Assembly (NCBI RefSeq): GCF_022869165.1
Contig: NZ_CP094929.1
Location: forward strand, 62,001-126,000
Direction: 5' to 3'
Source of the DNA: Sphaerochaeta associata
Lineage (GTDB): Bacteria; Spirochaetota; Spirochaetia; Sphaerochaetales; Sphaerochaetaceae
Length of the DNA stretch: 64,000 nucleotides
The notes under the pieces were generated by a model. The model was given only the letters and a program-made list of their open reading frames with translations, had not been told where the DNA came from and ran no database searches. The translations under genes were made by a program, and so were the position numbers. Shown here in pieces: positions 34,155-43,269 of the stretch. How positions within the stretch are numbered: position 1 is the stretch's first letter; the number at the start of each line of letters is the position of its first letter.

Positions 34155-35174
34155 ATGCAAGGCATTGGTAAATCGATATTGAATAAAAAAAGTCTGAAGC
34201 AGTTCGTCATGGACAAGGCAATTTTTCTTGTACTGCTGATGCTGGTCATCGTGATCGCCATCATCAATCCGCGCATCCTGCGCCTTCAGGTGCTTCGGGA
34301 TATCCTGATGATGAGCTCGACGAAAATCATCATGGCCTTGGGCATGATGTTTGTCATCCTTACCGGTGGTGTCGACCTCGGCGGTGGACGTTTGGTCGGT
34401 ATGGCTGCAGTTGTGTCCGCCTCCATGCTGCAGACTGCAGATTACGTCAGGCGTTTTTACCCTGACCTGGGCCAGATTCCCATCATCCTCCCGATTCTGC
34501 TTGCAGTATTTGTTGGAACACTCTTTGGAATGATGAACGGTCTGATTGTTGCAAAATTCAAGGTTCCGGCCTTCATTGCAACCCTCTCCTCGATGTTGAT
34601 CATCTACGGCATCAACTCCATCTACTTCAACATGCCTCCAAACAACAGCCAGCCCATCGGAGGACTGAGGGCCGACTTCACCTACCTTGGCTCAGGTTCC
34701 ATCGGATTTGTTCCTGTCATCGTCATCTTCGCCGCCCTTGTTTCAATCATCGTCTGGTTCGTGTTGAACAAGACTGTTTTCGGCAAGAACGTGTATGCTG
34801 TGGGCGGCAATCCCGAGGCGGCGGCGGTCTCCGGCATCAATATCACCAAGACGCTGGTGGGCCTCTTCGGTGTCTGTGGATTCCTCATCTCCCTCTCCGG
34901 CGTTCTGGAAGCCGCCCGTACGGGAGGAGCGACCAACAACTATGGAAACGGCTATGAGCTCGATGCCATTGCATCCTGCGTCGTGGGTGGTGTTTCCACC
35001 ACCGGTGGCGTGGGGACGGTGAGCGGAGTCATCGCCGGCGTAATCATCTTCAGCTTCATCAACTATGGTCTGACCTTCATCGGGGTGAACCCATACTGGC
35101 AGAACATCATCAAGGGCGTCATCATTGTATCGGCGGTTTCTTTCGATATAAGGAAATACGTCCAGAAGAAGTAG
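34155..35174 (+). CDS. mglC: Sugar ABC transporter permease (MglC-like)
   Basis: 339 residues, 8-10 membrane segments. Conserved features of the RbsC/MglC family: MFVILTGGVDLGGGRLVGMAA, GMMNGLIVAKFKVPAFIATLSSMLIIYGI, GKNVYAVGGNPEAAAVSGI and GYELDAIASCVVGGVSTTGGVGTVSG. YSTGGVG-rich C-terminus contacts the ATPase. Completes the mglBAC-like importer. Confidence 0.95.
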   Translation: MQGIGKSILNKKSLKQFVMDKAIFLVLLMLVIVIAIINPRILRLQVLRDILMMSSTKIIMALGMMFVILTGGVDLGGGRLVGMAAVVSASMLQTADYVRRFYPDLGQIPIILPILLAVFVGTLFGMMNGLIVAKFKVPAFIATLSSMLIIYGINSIYFNMPPNNSQPIGGLRADFTYLGSGSIGFVPVIVIFAALVSIIVWFVLNKTVFGKNVYAVGGNPEAAAVSGINITKTLVGLFGVCGFLISLSGVLEAARTGGATNNYGNGYELDAIASCVVGGVSTTGGVGTVSGVIAGVIIFSFINYGLTFIGVNPYWQNIIKGVIIVSAVSFDIRKYVQKK

Positions 35175-35196
35175 TCATGCATCCCTTCCACGTATT

Positions 35197-35222
35197 GAGG
35201 CAGGAGTAATCCTGCCTCTTTT
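35197..35222 (+). terminator. Rho-independent terminator of mglBAC
   Basis: GAGGCAGGA, loop GTAA, TCCTGCCTC, TTTT. Confidence 0.92.
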
Positions 35223-35299
35223 CATGCATCAAGCACACTGGCAAAAATCAATTGGATTGGGTACCATGGAAGCACTATTGAGCACCGAAAGGAGTACCC

Positions 35300-36007
35300 A
35301 TGAAACCCATAGTAATAAACTCGCCTTCTTTGGCAAACTGCAATCTGTTGGAGTTGAAGGACAACGTCCAGGAACTGGTCGATGCCGGCGTCACCTGGAT
35401 GCATATTGATTTGATGGATGGCCATTATGTGCCGAACCTCTATTTTCCCATCCGTATAGTCTCTGATTTGAAGGCTGCATACCCTCAGCTGACCCTCGAT
35501 GTGCATATGATGGTAACCAATCCGATGGATTACATCCAAAGGCTTGCCGATGCAGGGGCCGACTACCTCAGCTTCCACTCGGACAGCACAAACTTTGTCA
35601 TCAGGACCTTGGAGACGATCCGAAAGAGCGGTATAAAAAGCGGCATCCTGGTAAATCCATCCCAAAGTGTCAGAAGCATCGAGCCGTATGTGGACTTGCT
35701 GGACATGGTCACCCTGATGGCTGTTGAACCCGGTTTTGCAGGACAGCAGTTCATGAGTCGTACACTCAAACGGGTCGAAGGGCTGGCAACGGTGCGTAAA
35801 GAGAGCGGACAGGACTTCTTGATCAACGTGGACGGGGCGATCAACTACCCCAATCTCACTCCCTGCATCGTTCGGGGGGCGAATGTCATCGTCACCGGGA
35901 TTTTCACCATCTTCAAACAGCCTGATGGCATTACTGCAGCATGCAAGCGCTTTGATGCTGAAGTGGCGAACGCCCTGAAGGCCGGTTGGATAGGGGATGC
36001 ATATTAA
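35300..36007 (+). CDS. Ribulose-phosphate/allulose-6-phosphate 3-epimerase family
   Basis: 235 residues with the ribulose-phosphate-binding barrel: SPSLANCNLL, MHIDLMDGHYVPN (metal His and catalytic Asp), LDVHMMVTNP, VEPGFAGQ (flexible loop), and NVDGAINYPN (second catalytic Asp). It resembles AlsE more than housekeeping Rpe by eye (SPSLAN, DGHYVPN..FPIRIVSDLK), so the substrate could be allulose-6-phosphate; uncertain. RBS AAAGGAG. It lies downstream of the mgl terminator on the same strand and probably takes part in metabolism of the sugar imported by mglBAC. Confidence 0.9.
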   Translation: MKPIVINSPSLANCNLLELKDNVQELVDAGVTWMHIDLMDGHYVPNLYFPIRIVSDLKAAYPQLTLDVHMMVTNPMDYIQRLADAGADYLSFHSDSTNFVIRTLETIRKSGIKSGILVNPSQSVRSIEPYVDLLDMVTLMAVEPGFAGQQFMSRTLKRVEGLATVRKESGQDFLINVDGAINYPNLTPCIVRGANVIVTGIFTIFKQPDGITAACKRFDAEVANALKAGWIGDAY

Positions 36008-36019
36008 GAAGAGATGGGT

Positions 36020-36041
36020 GAGGCAGGCTTGATCCTGCCTC
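36020..36041. terminator. Palindrome between convergent operons
   Basis: GAGGCAGG, 6-nt loop, CCTGCCTC without a T-run on either side. Lies between the epimerase stop (36007) and the convergent sensor-operon stop (36049), so it may serve both directions. The stem repeats the one at 35197. Confidence 0.6.
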
Positions 36042-36048
36042 GATATAC

Positions 36049-36996
36049 TCATTGGAATGTCTGGAACAACAACCTCTGATGCTCCTCGCTGAACATCGAC
36101 TCCTTGGTCACCAGGTCGAAGTCGACCAGCTTTCGGGCAGGCTTGTTGCCATTTAGCAAGTCGATGGCTGCCATCACCGAGCGATAGCCGAGGTTGAAGG
36201 AGTTCACCACCACCAAGGCATCGATTACACCCTTCTCCAGAAGCTGGATTTCAAACTGCGTTGTTCCAAATGCAATGAAATGAATATTCGATGAGTCACC
36301 CAGTGCATTGGCCACCCCATGGGCGGTGTACTCCTCCAAGGCAAAGACAAGATTGATTGAAGGATCGCTTAGTAAAGCATTGCGCGTAATGTCACGAGCG
36401 ATTGCTTCATCGGTAAAGCTGTACGTTGCACTGATGATTCTTGCGTTTGCCCGTTCGGAGAATGCTTGCACCAAGGACTCCACCAGATTTGTCATGCTGG
36501 TGGTATTCGGCATGGACCCGATGACCAGGGCATTGATCGGCTCACCCTCGGGAAAATGGGTGAATGCATGTTCGGCCATCGCCTTGCCGATCTGTCGGTA
36601 ATCGGCGGTGATCAGGAAATCCCCGCTCTGGTTGCGCAGCGCGGTATCGGCGAGTACCACCTTGATGCCCGAGCTCCGTGCCTTTGCAACCACATCCTCA
36701 AGCCGGGTATAATGGCTTGGCGAGAGCACTATCGCATCGAATTGTTGGTCTATAGCCCTCTGAACGGCACTGATTTGTCCCTCGTAGTCGGATTCATTTA
36801 CCGGTGCAAGGAACTCAAGGACCGCTCCGGTGGAGCTGCGGGCGCTACGGGCACCGTTCTTCAGGGCCCCCCAGAATTCGCCTCCCTGCATCATGGTAAT
36901 GACGGCAATGCGATAGGAGGTATTGGCTTCACTCTTCTTATTCGAGCAGCCAACCAGAAGAGAAAGGATGATAAGCATCAGGATGCATCGTCTCAT
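36049..36996 (-). CDS. Periplasmic sugar-binding lipoprotein of a three-component sensor
   Basis: 315 residues. LSLLVGCSNKK is a lipobox, so it is anchored at the membrane. The fold is the periplasmic-binding-protein type 1 of ribose/galactose-binding proteins (YRIAVITMMQGGEFWGALKNGA, AIDQQFDAIVLSPSHY, INALVIGSMPN, INLVFALEEYTAHGVANALG). No permease or ATPase is encoded with it: it is the last gene of an operon with a YesM-type kinase and YesN-type regulator. By analogy with the known XylFII-LytS-YesN system, it presumably binds a sugar and signals to the kinase. Its start overlaps the kinase stop (ATGA). Confidence 0.88.
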   Translation of the reverse strand: MRRCILMLIILSLLVGCSNKKSEANTSYRIAVITMMQGGEFWGALKNGARSARSSTGAVLEFLAPVNESDYEGQISAVQRAIDQQFDAIVLSPSHYTRLEDVVAKARSSGIKVVLADTALRNQSGDFLITADYRQIGKAMAEHAFTHFPEGEPINALVIGSMPNTTSMTNLVESLVQAFSERANARIISATYSFTDEAIARDITRNALLSDPSINLVFALEEYTAHGVANALGDSSNIHFIAFGTTQFEIQLLEKGVIDALVVVNSFNLGYRSVMAAIDLLNGNKPARKLVDFDLVTKESMFSEEHQRLLFQTFQ

Positions 36997-38756
36997 GATT
37001 GCACCACCTTGATCGGTTGGATCGGACTCTGTTCGGGAATGACCAGTCTGACCAGCGTCCCCACATCCAGCTCACTGGAAAGCTCCAGGCCGTAATCCGA
37101 ACCATAGTAGAGTTGGATTCGCTGATGGACATTCCTTACCCCGATGCCGACTCCCTTGGGGTGATATCCGTCGAAACTGAGGATGGTGGCCAGCTTCTGT
37201 TCATCCATCCCCACCCCGTTGTCACGCACCTCGATGACCACGGCCCCGGGTTTTCTCTTGAACACCTTGATATCGATATGGCCCATCTCCTGCAGGTACT
37301 TGATCCCATGGTAGATGGCGTTCTCTACGATCGGCTGAATGATGAGCTTGATGGTCGGTAGGTTCTCCATCCCCTCTTCCATGGTGATGGAGAACTCAAA
37401 CTTGTCCTGATAGCGGATCTGCTGGATGATCAAGTAGTTGCGGACATGCTCAAGCTCCTCGGCAAGGGTGATGATGTCCCGTCCCTTGCTGATGGAAATG
37501 CGGAAGAGCTTTGCCAGAGCGGTGATCATGGTGATCACCCCTTCGGTATCGTTCTGTTCGGCCATCCAGACCACCGAATCGAGGGTGTTGTAGAGGAAGT
37601 GGGGATTGATCTTCGCCTGCAGTGCATCCAGCTCGAACTTTCGCTTCATCTCCTGGCTTGTCACAATGTCGTCCATCAGCTCTCGGATGCGTTTGACCAT
37701 CACCGCAAAGGTCTGCGACAGGGCCGCAACCTCCTGGTTTCCTCCCACCGTCGGCGGAGCGGAGAAGTCCCCGCGTTCCACACTGTTCATCAACCTGTCG
37801 AGTTCCCTGATGGGCCGGCTGATATAGGCCGACACCGTACGTGCCAGAATAATGGTGATGACAATGCAGAAACCCAGGACGATGAGCATGACGGTAGTAT
37901 ACTGGTCCAAGCCCGCCATCAGCTCGTCCATGAATGCCACCCCGACAATTCGCCAACGGGCATTGTTCACCGTATCGATGATGACCAGGCGCTGCCTTCC
38001 CTCGAAAGTGTTCGTAAAGGTGCCGAAAATATACTCTTGGGCGGAATCGAGGTCTTCGTTGAATAAGTTGGAGTTGATCAGTTGCTGGTACGGGTGGTAC
38101 ACGATTTTGCCGTTGTTGTCGATGAAATACACGTATCCTGTTGCTCCAAGCTTGGCGCTCTGGCTCAGTTCACTGACCGTCCTGAAGTTCATGTCGATCA
38201 ACAGAAGACCTTGGCTGAGCTCTCCTTCCTCATTGGTGTAGCTGATCTGCTGGCTGTAGGTGATGACCCAAGGATAGCTGGAGGTAAAGAGTTGCTGGAC
38301 ATGAGGACCGGTGAAATAAAAGTTGCCCTCTCCACCCAAAGCCCTGGTGAACCACGTCTGTTTGGCAATCTCAGTCGCATCTCTTCGGGGGGCATCGGTG
38401 GTGGAAAGCAGTACATTGCCCTCCAAGTCGAACAGCAGCAGGCAGACGATGTCCTGGCGGCTGTCGACGATTGAGGAGAGCCTCCTCTCGATCTCGGTCC
38501 GGGAGAGCTCATTGGTCTGCTTGGAAAGATCTCGGGCGTAGCCGGCGATGGTCAGTATATCGTTTGTGTAATAGTTGAGGTTGGCATTTACCTGTCTGAC
38601 GATTTCCCTGGTGGAGACGGTGGCATTCTCGCGGATGGTTGAGGAGAACTGGCTGTACAGGATGGCGGAGATGAGCAGCGTGAAGGAGATGGAAACAAAG
38701 GCGATGGCGAAGGTGAGTATGGTTTTAATGGAGTGAGGATGATTGGGCTTGCTCAT
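36993..38756 (-). CDS. Sensor histidine kinase, YesM/LytS-type (His_kinase family)
   Basis: 587 residues. TM1 ~10-35 (TFAIAFVSISFTLLISAILY), an extracellular Cache-like domain ~40-270 (DIVCLLLFDLEGNVLLST, GYVYFIDNNGKIVYHP), TM2 ~280-303 (VMLIVLGFCIVITIILARTV), HAMP ~300-355, then ALQAKINPHFLYNTLDSVVWM with phosphoacceptor His near residue 386 and an ATPase domain (IIQPIVENAIYHGI, EVRDNGVGMD, GVGIGVRNVHQRI). It phosphorylates the adjacent regulator. Overlaps both neighbours by 4 bp (ATGA), so the three genes are one translationally coupled unit. The binding lipoprotein may provide the ligand specificity. Confidence 0.95.
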   Translation of the reverse strand: MSKPNHPHSIKTILTFAIAFVSISFTLLISAILYSQFSSTIRENATVSTREIVRQVNANLNYYTNDILTIAGYARDLSKQTNELSRTEIERRLSSIVDSRQDIVCLLLFDLEGNVLLSTTDAPRRDATEIAKQTWFTRALGGEGNFYFTGPHVQQLFTSSYPWVITYSQQISYTNEEGELSQGLLLIDMNFRTVSELSQSAKLGATGYVYFIDNNGKIVYHPYQQLINSNLFNEDLDSAQEYIFGTFTNTFEGRQRLVIIDTVNNARWRIVGVAFMDELMAGLDQYTTVMLIVLGFCIVITIILARTVSAYISRPIRELDRLMNSVERGDFSAPPTVGGNQEVAALSQTFAVMVKRIRELMDDIVTSQEMKRKFELDALQAKINPHFLYNTLDSVVWMAEQNDTEGVITMITALAKLFRISISKGRDIITLAEELEHVRNYLIIQQIRYQDKFEFSITMEEGMENLPTIKLIIQPIVENAIYHGIKYLQEMGHIDIKVFKRKPGAVVIEVRDNGVGMDEQKLATILSFDGYHPKGVGIGVRNVHQRIQLYYGSDYGLELSSELDVGTLVRLVIPEQSPIQPIKVVQS

Positions 38757-40360
38757 CGGTTTCCCTGCCGAAATTGGGAGGGAGAGAGACCTACATGCCG
38801 TTTGAAGCAGAAGCTGAAGTAGTTGGGCTCGGCAAAGCCTACCGCTTGTGCTATCTCATAGGTCTTTCCCTCGGTCTTGACGAGCAGCTCTTTCGCCCTG
38901 TCCATTCTCAAGCCAGTCAAATACTGTACAAAGCTGATGCCGACCTCCTTCTTGAAGGTGGAGCTGAAATAGGAAGTGCTCACCCCGATCATTTCACAAA
39001 TCTCTTCCAGCCCGAATCCGGGTTCTGTGAAGTGCTTTGCGATCAAGGCCTTGGCCTGGCCGATGAACTGGATATGAGACTGAGCCCTTTGTCCGGCGAT
39101 CAATTGCCGTACCAAATGGCAAAGGCGGATGAAGTAGCGCCTGGCTTTTCCCAGTGTTGAGAGGGTTGCAAGCTCGGAGAAGAGGTTTCTGCCTTCACCC
39201 TCAACCACTGAAAAGAGGGTATGCCCGTATGAGTGTGTGAGGTCTTGAAGCAGGAAGGCAAGTTCCAACAGCAGTGCCTGCATCTGTTCCAGGCTCAGGG
39301 AGGCAAGCTGCTCTCCGAGCAGTTGGTTCACCGCTTCGGTCACCTGTTCCTCGCTGCCCAATTTAACAGCAACCAGTACGTTGGCCTTCAGCTCTTCCAG
39401 TTGCTGTTGATGCTCCTCGACCGGCAGCTTCTCCAAGTCACTGATGAACAACAGCGATTGCTCGGGGTAACAGGAGCTGTAGTTGAGGGCTGTCAGCGCC
39501 TGATGATACGACTGCTTGATAGCCGAAGGGGAGTGTACGAGGTTTCCCACTCCAAGGACAGCCTGGAAGGAGTACTTCTGCAGGTATGCCTGCAACTGCT
39601 CGGCTTTACGGTAGGTTTGTTTACGGAACACTGAATCGTAATGGTCCTGGCCGTGGCTTTGGGAGCTGAAAATAATGACAATCTGGTTCTCGAATTGGAA
39701 GAGCAATACTCCATCGTCCTTTTTCACTACTTGTTCAACAATCTCAAACATGGCCATCGACTGCAACGGGTCGTCCATCACATGGTCGGTTTCGATGACG
39801 GCTACCATGAATTCATCCTTGCTCAGATTGAATCCATACTCGGCTGCCTTGGACAACAAGGCGGCATCGGAGGATGGGTGTACTGTAGTCAACAATGAAA
39901 CCAGAAACTTCTCCCTGATAAGCGGGAGGGCCTGTTGATACGCCTGATTGAGTCTGTCCTGGTCCTGGATGCGCTTGATCTCCTCATCCAAATGTTTGCC
40001 AAGACGCTTGAGCAGATTGCACAAGTCCTCGACCGAAACAGGTTTGAGTACATATTCACTGACATCGTAACGCATCGCCTGTTGTGCATAGGTGAATTCG
40101 TCATACCCACTGAGGATGACCAATGTCGTCGTCGGATGGGAGATGCGGATCTTCTGGATGAGTTCGATTCCATCGAGGTAGGGCATCCTGATATCGGTGA
40201 TTACGACATCGGGATGCAGCTCCTCGATCAACTCCAAAGCCTCGATGCCGTTTCCGGCCTCGCCCACCACACAGAAATTGTAGCGTTCCCATGGGGTGCG
40301 GCTGCGAATCCCCTCTCGTACTGCTGTCTCATCGTCAACCAAAAGAATCGTATACGCCAT
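38753..40360 (-). CDS. Response regulator with AraC output, YesN-type
   Basis: 535 residues from the ATG at 40360, a fit with MAYTILLVDDETAVREG at the receiver start; an upstream in-frame start would lie over the promoter. Receiver ~3-120 with acidic pocket VDD and phospho-Asp56 (VVITDIRMP), then a long helical linker, then two AraC helix-turn-helices (~430-530: LEEICEMIGVSTSYFSSTFKKEVGISFVQYLT, YEIAQAVGFAEPNYFSFCFKRHVGLSPSQFR). No ribosome-binding site precedes the ATG; a promoter with its -10 only 7 nt upstream suggests a leaderless mRNA. It likely controls the neighbouring mglBAC/epimerase genes. Confidence 0.94.
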   Translation of the reverse strand: MAYTILLVDDETAVREGIRSRTPWERYNFCVVGEAGNGIEALELIEELHPDVVITDIRMPYLDGIELIQKIRISHPTTTLVILSGYDEFTYAQQAMRYDVSEYVLKPVSVEDLCNLLKRLGKHLDEEIKRIQDQDRLNQAYQQALPLIREKFLVSLLTTVHPSSDAALLSKAAEYGFNLSKDEFMVAVIETDHVMDDPLQSMAMFEIVEQVVKKDDGVLLFQFENQIVIIFSSQSHGQDHYDSVFRKQTYRKAEQLQAYLQKYSFQAVLGVGNLVHSPSAIKQSYHQALTALNYSSCYPEQSLLFISDLEKLPVEEHQQQLEELKANVLVAVKLGSEEQVTEAVNQLLGEQLASLSLEQMQALLLELAFLLQDLTHSYGHTLFSVVEGEGRNLFSELATLSTLGKARRYFIRLCHLVRQLIAGQRAQSHIQFIGQAKALIAKHFTEPGFGLEEICEMIGVSTSYFSSTFKKEVGISFVQYLTGLRMDRAKELLVKTEGKTYEIAQAVGFAEPNYFSFCFKRHVGLSPSQFRQGNR

Positions 40361-40367
40361 AGGATAT

Positions 40368-40396
40368 ATGGTAGTGGCAAAGGCCCGGCGACGCAA
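40368..40396 (-). promoter_or_regulatory. Promoter candidate of the sensor operon
   Basis: Minus strand: TTGCGT (40391-40396), 17-bp spacer, TACCAT (40368-40373), 7 nt before the ATG. Confidence 0.5.
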
Positions 40397-40401
40397 GAAA
40401 A

Positions 40402-41187
40402 TTACCCGTTGCACCACCAATCGAACATCACAGAGGTGGAACGGTTCATCTCTTCCATGAAGGCCGAGGTATGTTTTCTGAGGTAGTAGTAATCGGCAAG
40501 GGTTCCCGTGTTTTCGTAGGGAAGCGACCGGCTCCTGCGTCGGTCTTCTTCATGGAGTTCGTACGCTCTTTCCAGCTGCTCGATATGAGGTTCCTCATAA
40601 CGGTCCGTCATGAAGACGGCATCCTGGGGACATCGAGGAGTCAGCTTGACCGGACCTTTGCCCTTGGGATAGCCGAAGATGAGCATGCAGGCTGGAATTG
40701 TGTACTGCCTGAGGTCGAGAAGACTCCTGAGTTGTTCAAAATTCTCGATGACATCGCCGATGTAACACGATCCGATACCCAGGGCTTCTGCACCAACCAC
40801 GGCATTCTGCGCAGCAATGATGGCATCCTGCATGCAAAGATGCAGATCTCCCAGACCCGGTTTTCTATAGGCGGCAAGGCCCGCCTCATCGGCACGCTCT
40901 ACTGCACCGCTCTCATGAAAGTAGTTGACCCACTTCTGCATATCGGCGAGGAACACCCACACCAAAGGAGCTTTCTCGATCATGCTCTGTTCGTCGCAGA
41001 TACGGGCGAGCTGCTCTTTCTTAGAGGGATCCTGGACCTCGACGATGGAATAGAGGGCCATATTGCCTGCTGTAGGAGCACGCAGGGTGGTTTCTTTGAG
41101 AAGGGTGAGCACTTCCGGTTCAATTGCACGGTCTTCAAAGGCGCGTACCGATCGACGGTTGTTCAATAGCTGTAAAGTTTCTTGCAT
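40402..41187 (-). CDS. Nitroreductase family protein (FRP/NfsA-like)
   Basis: About 261 residues from the ATG at 41187; a TTG 18 nt upstream is unlikely. FMN-binding nitroreductase fold: NRRSVRAFEDRAI at the N-terminus, LRAPTAGNMALYSIVEV, LCMQDAIIAAQNAVVGAEALGIGSCYIGDV near residue 130, and IPACMLIFGYPKGKGP. This is the longer, NfsA/FRP-like subtype, normally an NAD(P)H:flavin or quinone/nitro reductase. No ribosome-binding site; TATACT lies 6 nt before the ATG. Stands alone, divergent from an MFS gene. Confidence 0.9.
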   Translation of the reverse strand: MQETLQLLNNRRSVRAFEDRAIEPEVLTLLKETTLRAPTAGNMALYSIVEVQDPSKKEQLARICDEQSMIEKAPLVWVFLADMQKWVNYFHESGAVERADEAGLAAYRKPGLGDLHLCMQDAIIAAQNAVVGAEALGIGSCYIGDVIENFEQLRSLLDLRQYTIPACMLIFGYPKGKGPVKLTPRCPQDAVFMTDRYEEPHIEQLERAYELHEEDRRRSRSLPYENTGTLADYYYLRKHTSAFMEEMNRSTSVMFDWWCNG

Positions 41188-41264
41188 GCGTTGAGTATAG
41201 GACAAAGTATGCCCTTCTTCCAGAGAAGATATACAAATTGCAGAGTATCGGATATCCTAATCCT

Positions 41265-42578
41265 ATGAAGAGCGTGAAAGCCTACCGATATCGATACTTG
41301 ATTCTCCTGTGTCTCGTGCTGCTGATTTTCTCAGTGGAGATACAGTGGTTGAACCTTGCCCCCGTCGGCAGGGTGGCCAATAGTTATTATCAAGGTCAGT
41401 TGTCGTTGCGTTATGCATCTCCGGTGGATTTGCTCTCCTTGACCTTTCTCCTGGTGTTTGTGGTTGCAAGTATCCCATCTTCCTATCTCTTGCACCGCTT
41501 GGGGCTGCGTTGGGCTGTCTGGATTGCGAGCGGGCTTATTGTCTTCGGCTCGCTCACCAAATGGCTCTACATCGCCAGCCTCCCCGCCGTCCTGTTCGGC
41601 CAGTTCATACTGGCTCTTGGCCAGGCTTTGGTGCTGACAAGCATCACTGAAATCGTATCGAGATGGTTTCCCATCCGAGAACGCGGGATGGCAGTCGGCA
41701 TCACCTCGGCAAGCCAATATCTTTCGCTGGCCGCTGTCATGATTCTCTCTCCTTTGTTGGTGGTAACTCGTGCCAATGCTCCTGCCTGGGGGCAGGGGTT
41801 CGAGCGGATGATGGGCGTGTATGCCCTTGCAAGCTCCATCCTGGCCCTTATCCCGGCATTTCTGATGCGTGAGAATCCACCCACGCCTTCCTCCACGCTG
41901 CAGGTGCCCAGAAACCAGAGCTTCAGGACTTCATTCAGGATTATGCATCAGAATCCGTCGCTTCAGGGCCTGATGATCATCTTCTCCATTGGTTGGGGGG
42001 TCTTGATGACACTCTTCATTAAGATCGATGAAATAAGCGAATTGTTGGGCTTCAACGATTCCACCGGTTTCCTTGGCATCGCAATGTTTGCCGGTGGCAT
42101 GGTGGGAGCCATTGTGCTGCCAGCCCTCTCCGACCGCTATCGCAGGCGAAAGCTTTTTTTTGTATTCTGCAACGTCTGCTCGATTCCCGGCATCCTCTTA
42201 TTGGTTTTCTGCCAGCAAGTCGGTGCAGTCCTGCTCGGCAGTGAAGCCATCGCCATGATCGGAGCCTCGATCGTAGGTCTGTCCCTGCTCGCCTCCATAC
42301 CCATCGGCAGTCAGTATGCTGCTGAACTTGGCATCGGCATCAGTGAGGAGGTCATCCAAGGCTTTCTTCTGCTCTTCAGTCAGGCCTCATGTGCCGTAAT
42401 CATGCTGATCAGTCTGGTCTCTACGGACGAGTACTCGCCCATGCTTCTCTCATCCCTTGCCGCCTTATTGGCTGCTTCCATGATAGGAAGCAGCTTTCTC
42501 AAGGAGAGTGAGATGATTGTCACAGAGGAGGAGCGGCTGAAAGATGCGATAGAGCAGGAGATCGTCCATCTGCAGTAA
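41265..42578 (+). CDS. MFS transporter
   Basis: 437 residues from the ATG at 41265 with about 12 membrane helices. Segments LLHRLGLRWAVWIASGLIVFGSLTKW, GQFILALGQALVLTSITEIVSRWFPIRERGMAVGI and LPALSDRYRRRKLFFVFC (MFS loop signature) place it in the major facilitator superfamily, resembling the FLVCR/nitrate-porter-like branch. Substrate unknown. Its N-terminus (MKSVKAYRYRYLILLCL) is a typical positive-inside start; upstream sequence in frame is non-coding. Confidence 0.85.
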   Translation: MKSVKAYRYRYLILLCLVLLIFSVEIQWLNLAPVGRVANSYYQGQLSLRYASPVDLLSLTFLLVFVVASIPSSYLLHRLGLRWAVWIASGLIVFGSLTKWLYIASLPAVLFGQFILALGQALVLTSITEIVSRWFPIRERGMAVGITSASQYLSLAAVMILSPLLVVTRANAPAWGQGFERMMGVYALASSILALIPAFLMRENPPTPSSTLQVPRNQSFRTSFRIMHQNPSLQGLMIIFSIGWGVLMTLFIKIDEISELLGFNDSTGFLGIAMFAGGMVGAIVLPALSDRYRRRKLFFVFCNVCSIPGILLLVFCQQVGAVLLGSEAIAMIGASIVGLSLLASIPIGSQYAAELGIGISEEVIQGFLLLFSQASCAVIMLISLVSTDEYSPMLLSSLAALLAASMIGSSFLKESEMIVTEEERLKDAIEQEIVHLQ

Positions 42579-42591
42579 CAGCCTTTGATAC

Positions 42592-43158
42592 CTACTTTGC
42601 CTGTGGTCTCAGGCTCTCGTCCCATGCGTTGAATGCATGCACTTTCTCCAGCTCCATGCGGATTCGGGTTCCTCTCTCACTCTGTTTGTGCTTCTCGTTC
42701 AGCTCGGAGTCGGAACCAGGATAGCCGAGTACCAGCATGATCATCAGCGTATCGTCTTTGCTGATTCCCAGCACCTTTTTCGCATCGTCGGCATTGAAGC
42801 CTGCGATGGGGTGTACATGCAATCCTTCTGAAACAGCCTGGATTTGATAAGCCATGGTTGCCATTCCCAGTTCAAACGGGGCGAAGTGACGGTCCCCAAG
42901 GGTCATTCCCCAGGCGTTGTTGGTCACCACCGCCACAATCGCGGGGGCCTTCTTCGCCCAGTAATTTCCGGGAGACAGGGTCTCCTTGACGTTGGAAAGC
43001 ATCGTTTCGTCGGTTACGGTGATATACCGCCAAGGTTGGTTGTTCATGGCCGAAGGTGCGGTGTGGGCGGCTTGGGCGAGACGCACCAATACCTCTTGAG
43101 CGATGGGTTTGGTATCGAGGGCGCGATAGGCTCTTCTTTCTTCAATTGCTTGCAACAT
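42592..43158 (-). CDS. Nitroreductase family protein, short type
   Basis: 188 residues with FMN-binding signature: RRAYRALDTKPI, AHTAPSAMNNQPWRYITV, WAKKAPAIVAVVTN, AYQIQAVSEGLHVHPIAGFNADDAKKVLGI, MIMLVLGYPG. Typical length for homodimeric NfnB/RdxA-like enzymes. RBS GGAGGA. Follows the PNPOx-fold gene by 111 nt on the same strand. Confidence 0.92.
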   Translation of the reverse strand: MLQAIEERRAYRALDTKPIAQEVLVRLAQAAHTAPSAMNNQPWRYITVTDETMLSNVKETLSPGNYWAKKAPAIVAVVTNNAWGMTLGDRHFAPFELGMATMAYQIQAVSEGLHVHPIAGFNADDAKKVLGISKDDTLMIMLVLGYPGSDSELNEKHKQSERGTRIRMELEKVHAFNAWDESLRPQAK

Positions 43159-43269
43159 AGCTGGGTAATTCCTCCGTTATGAGGTCAATGTACTATAAAG
43201 TTTTGCAATCGTGTGGAAAAGCATCAATCACTTGGACGCTTTTTATTCTTTGTATGAGAAGATTCTCCA

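Noticed and set aside
43159-43269. Gap between nitroreductase and PNPOx-fold genes
   Set aside because: No extra gene; only weak promoter-like sequence.
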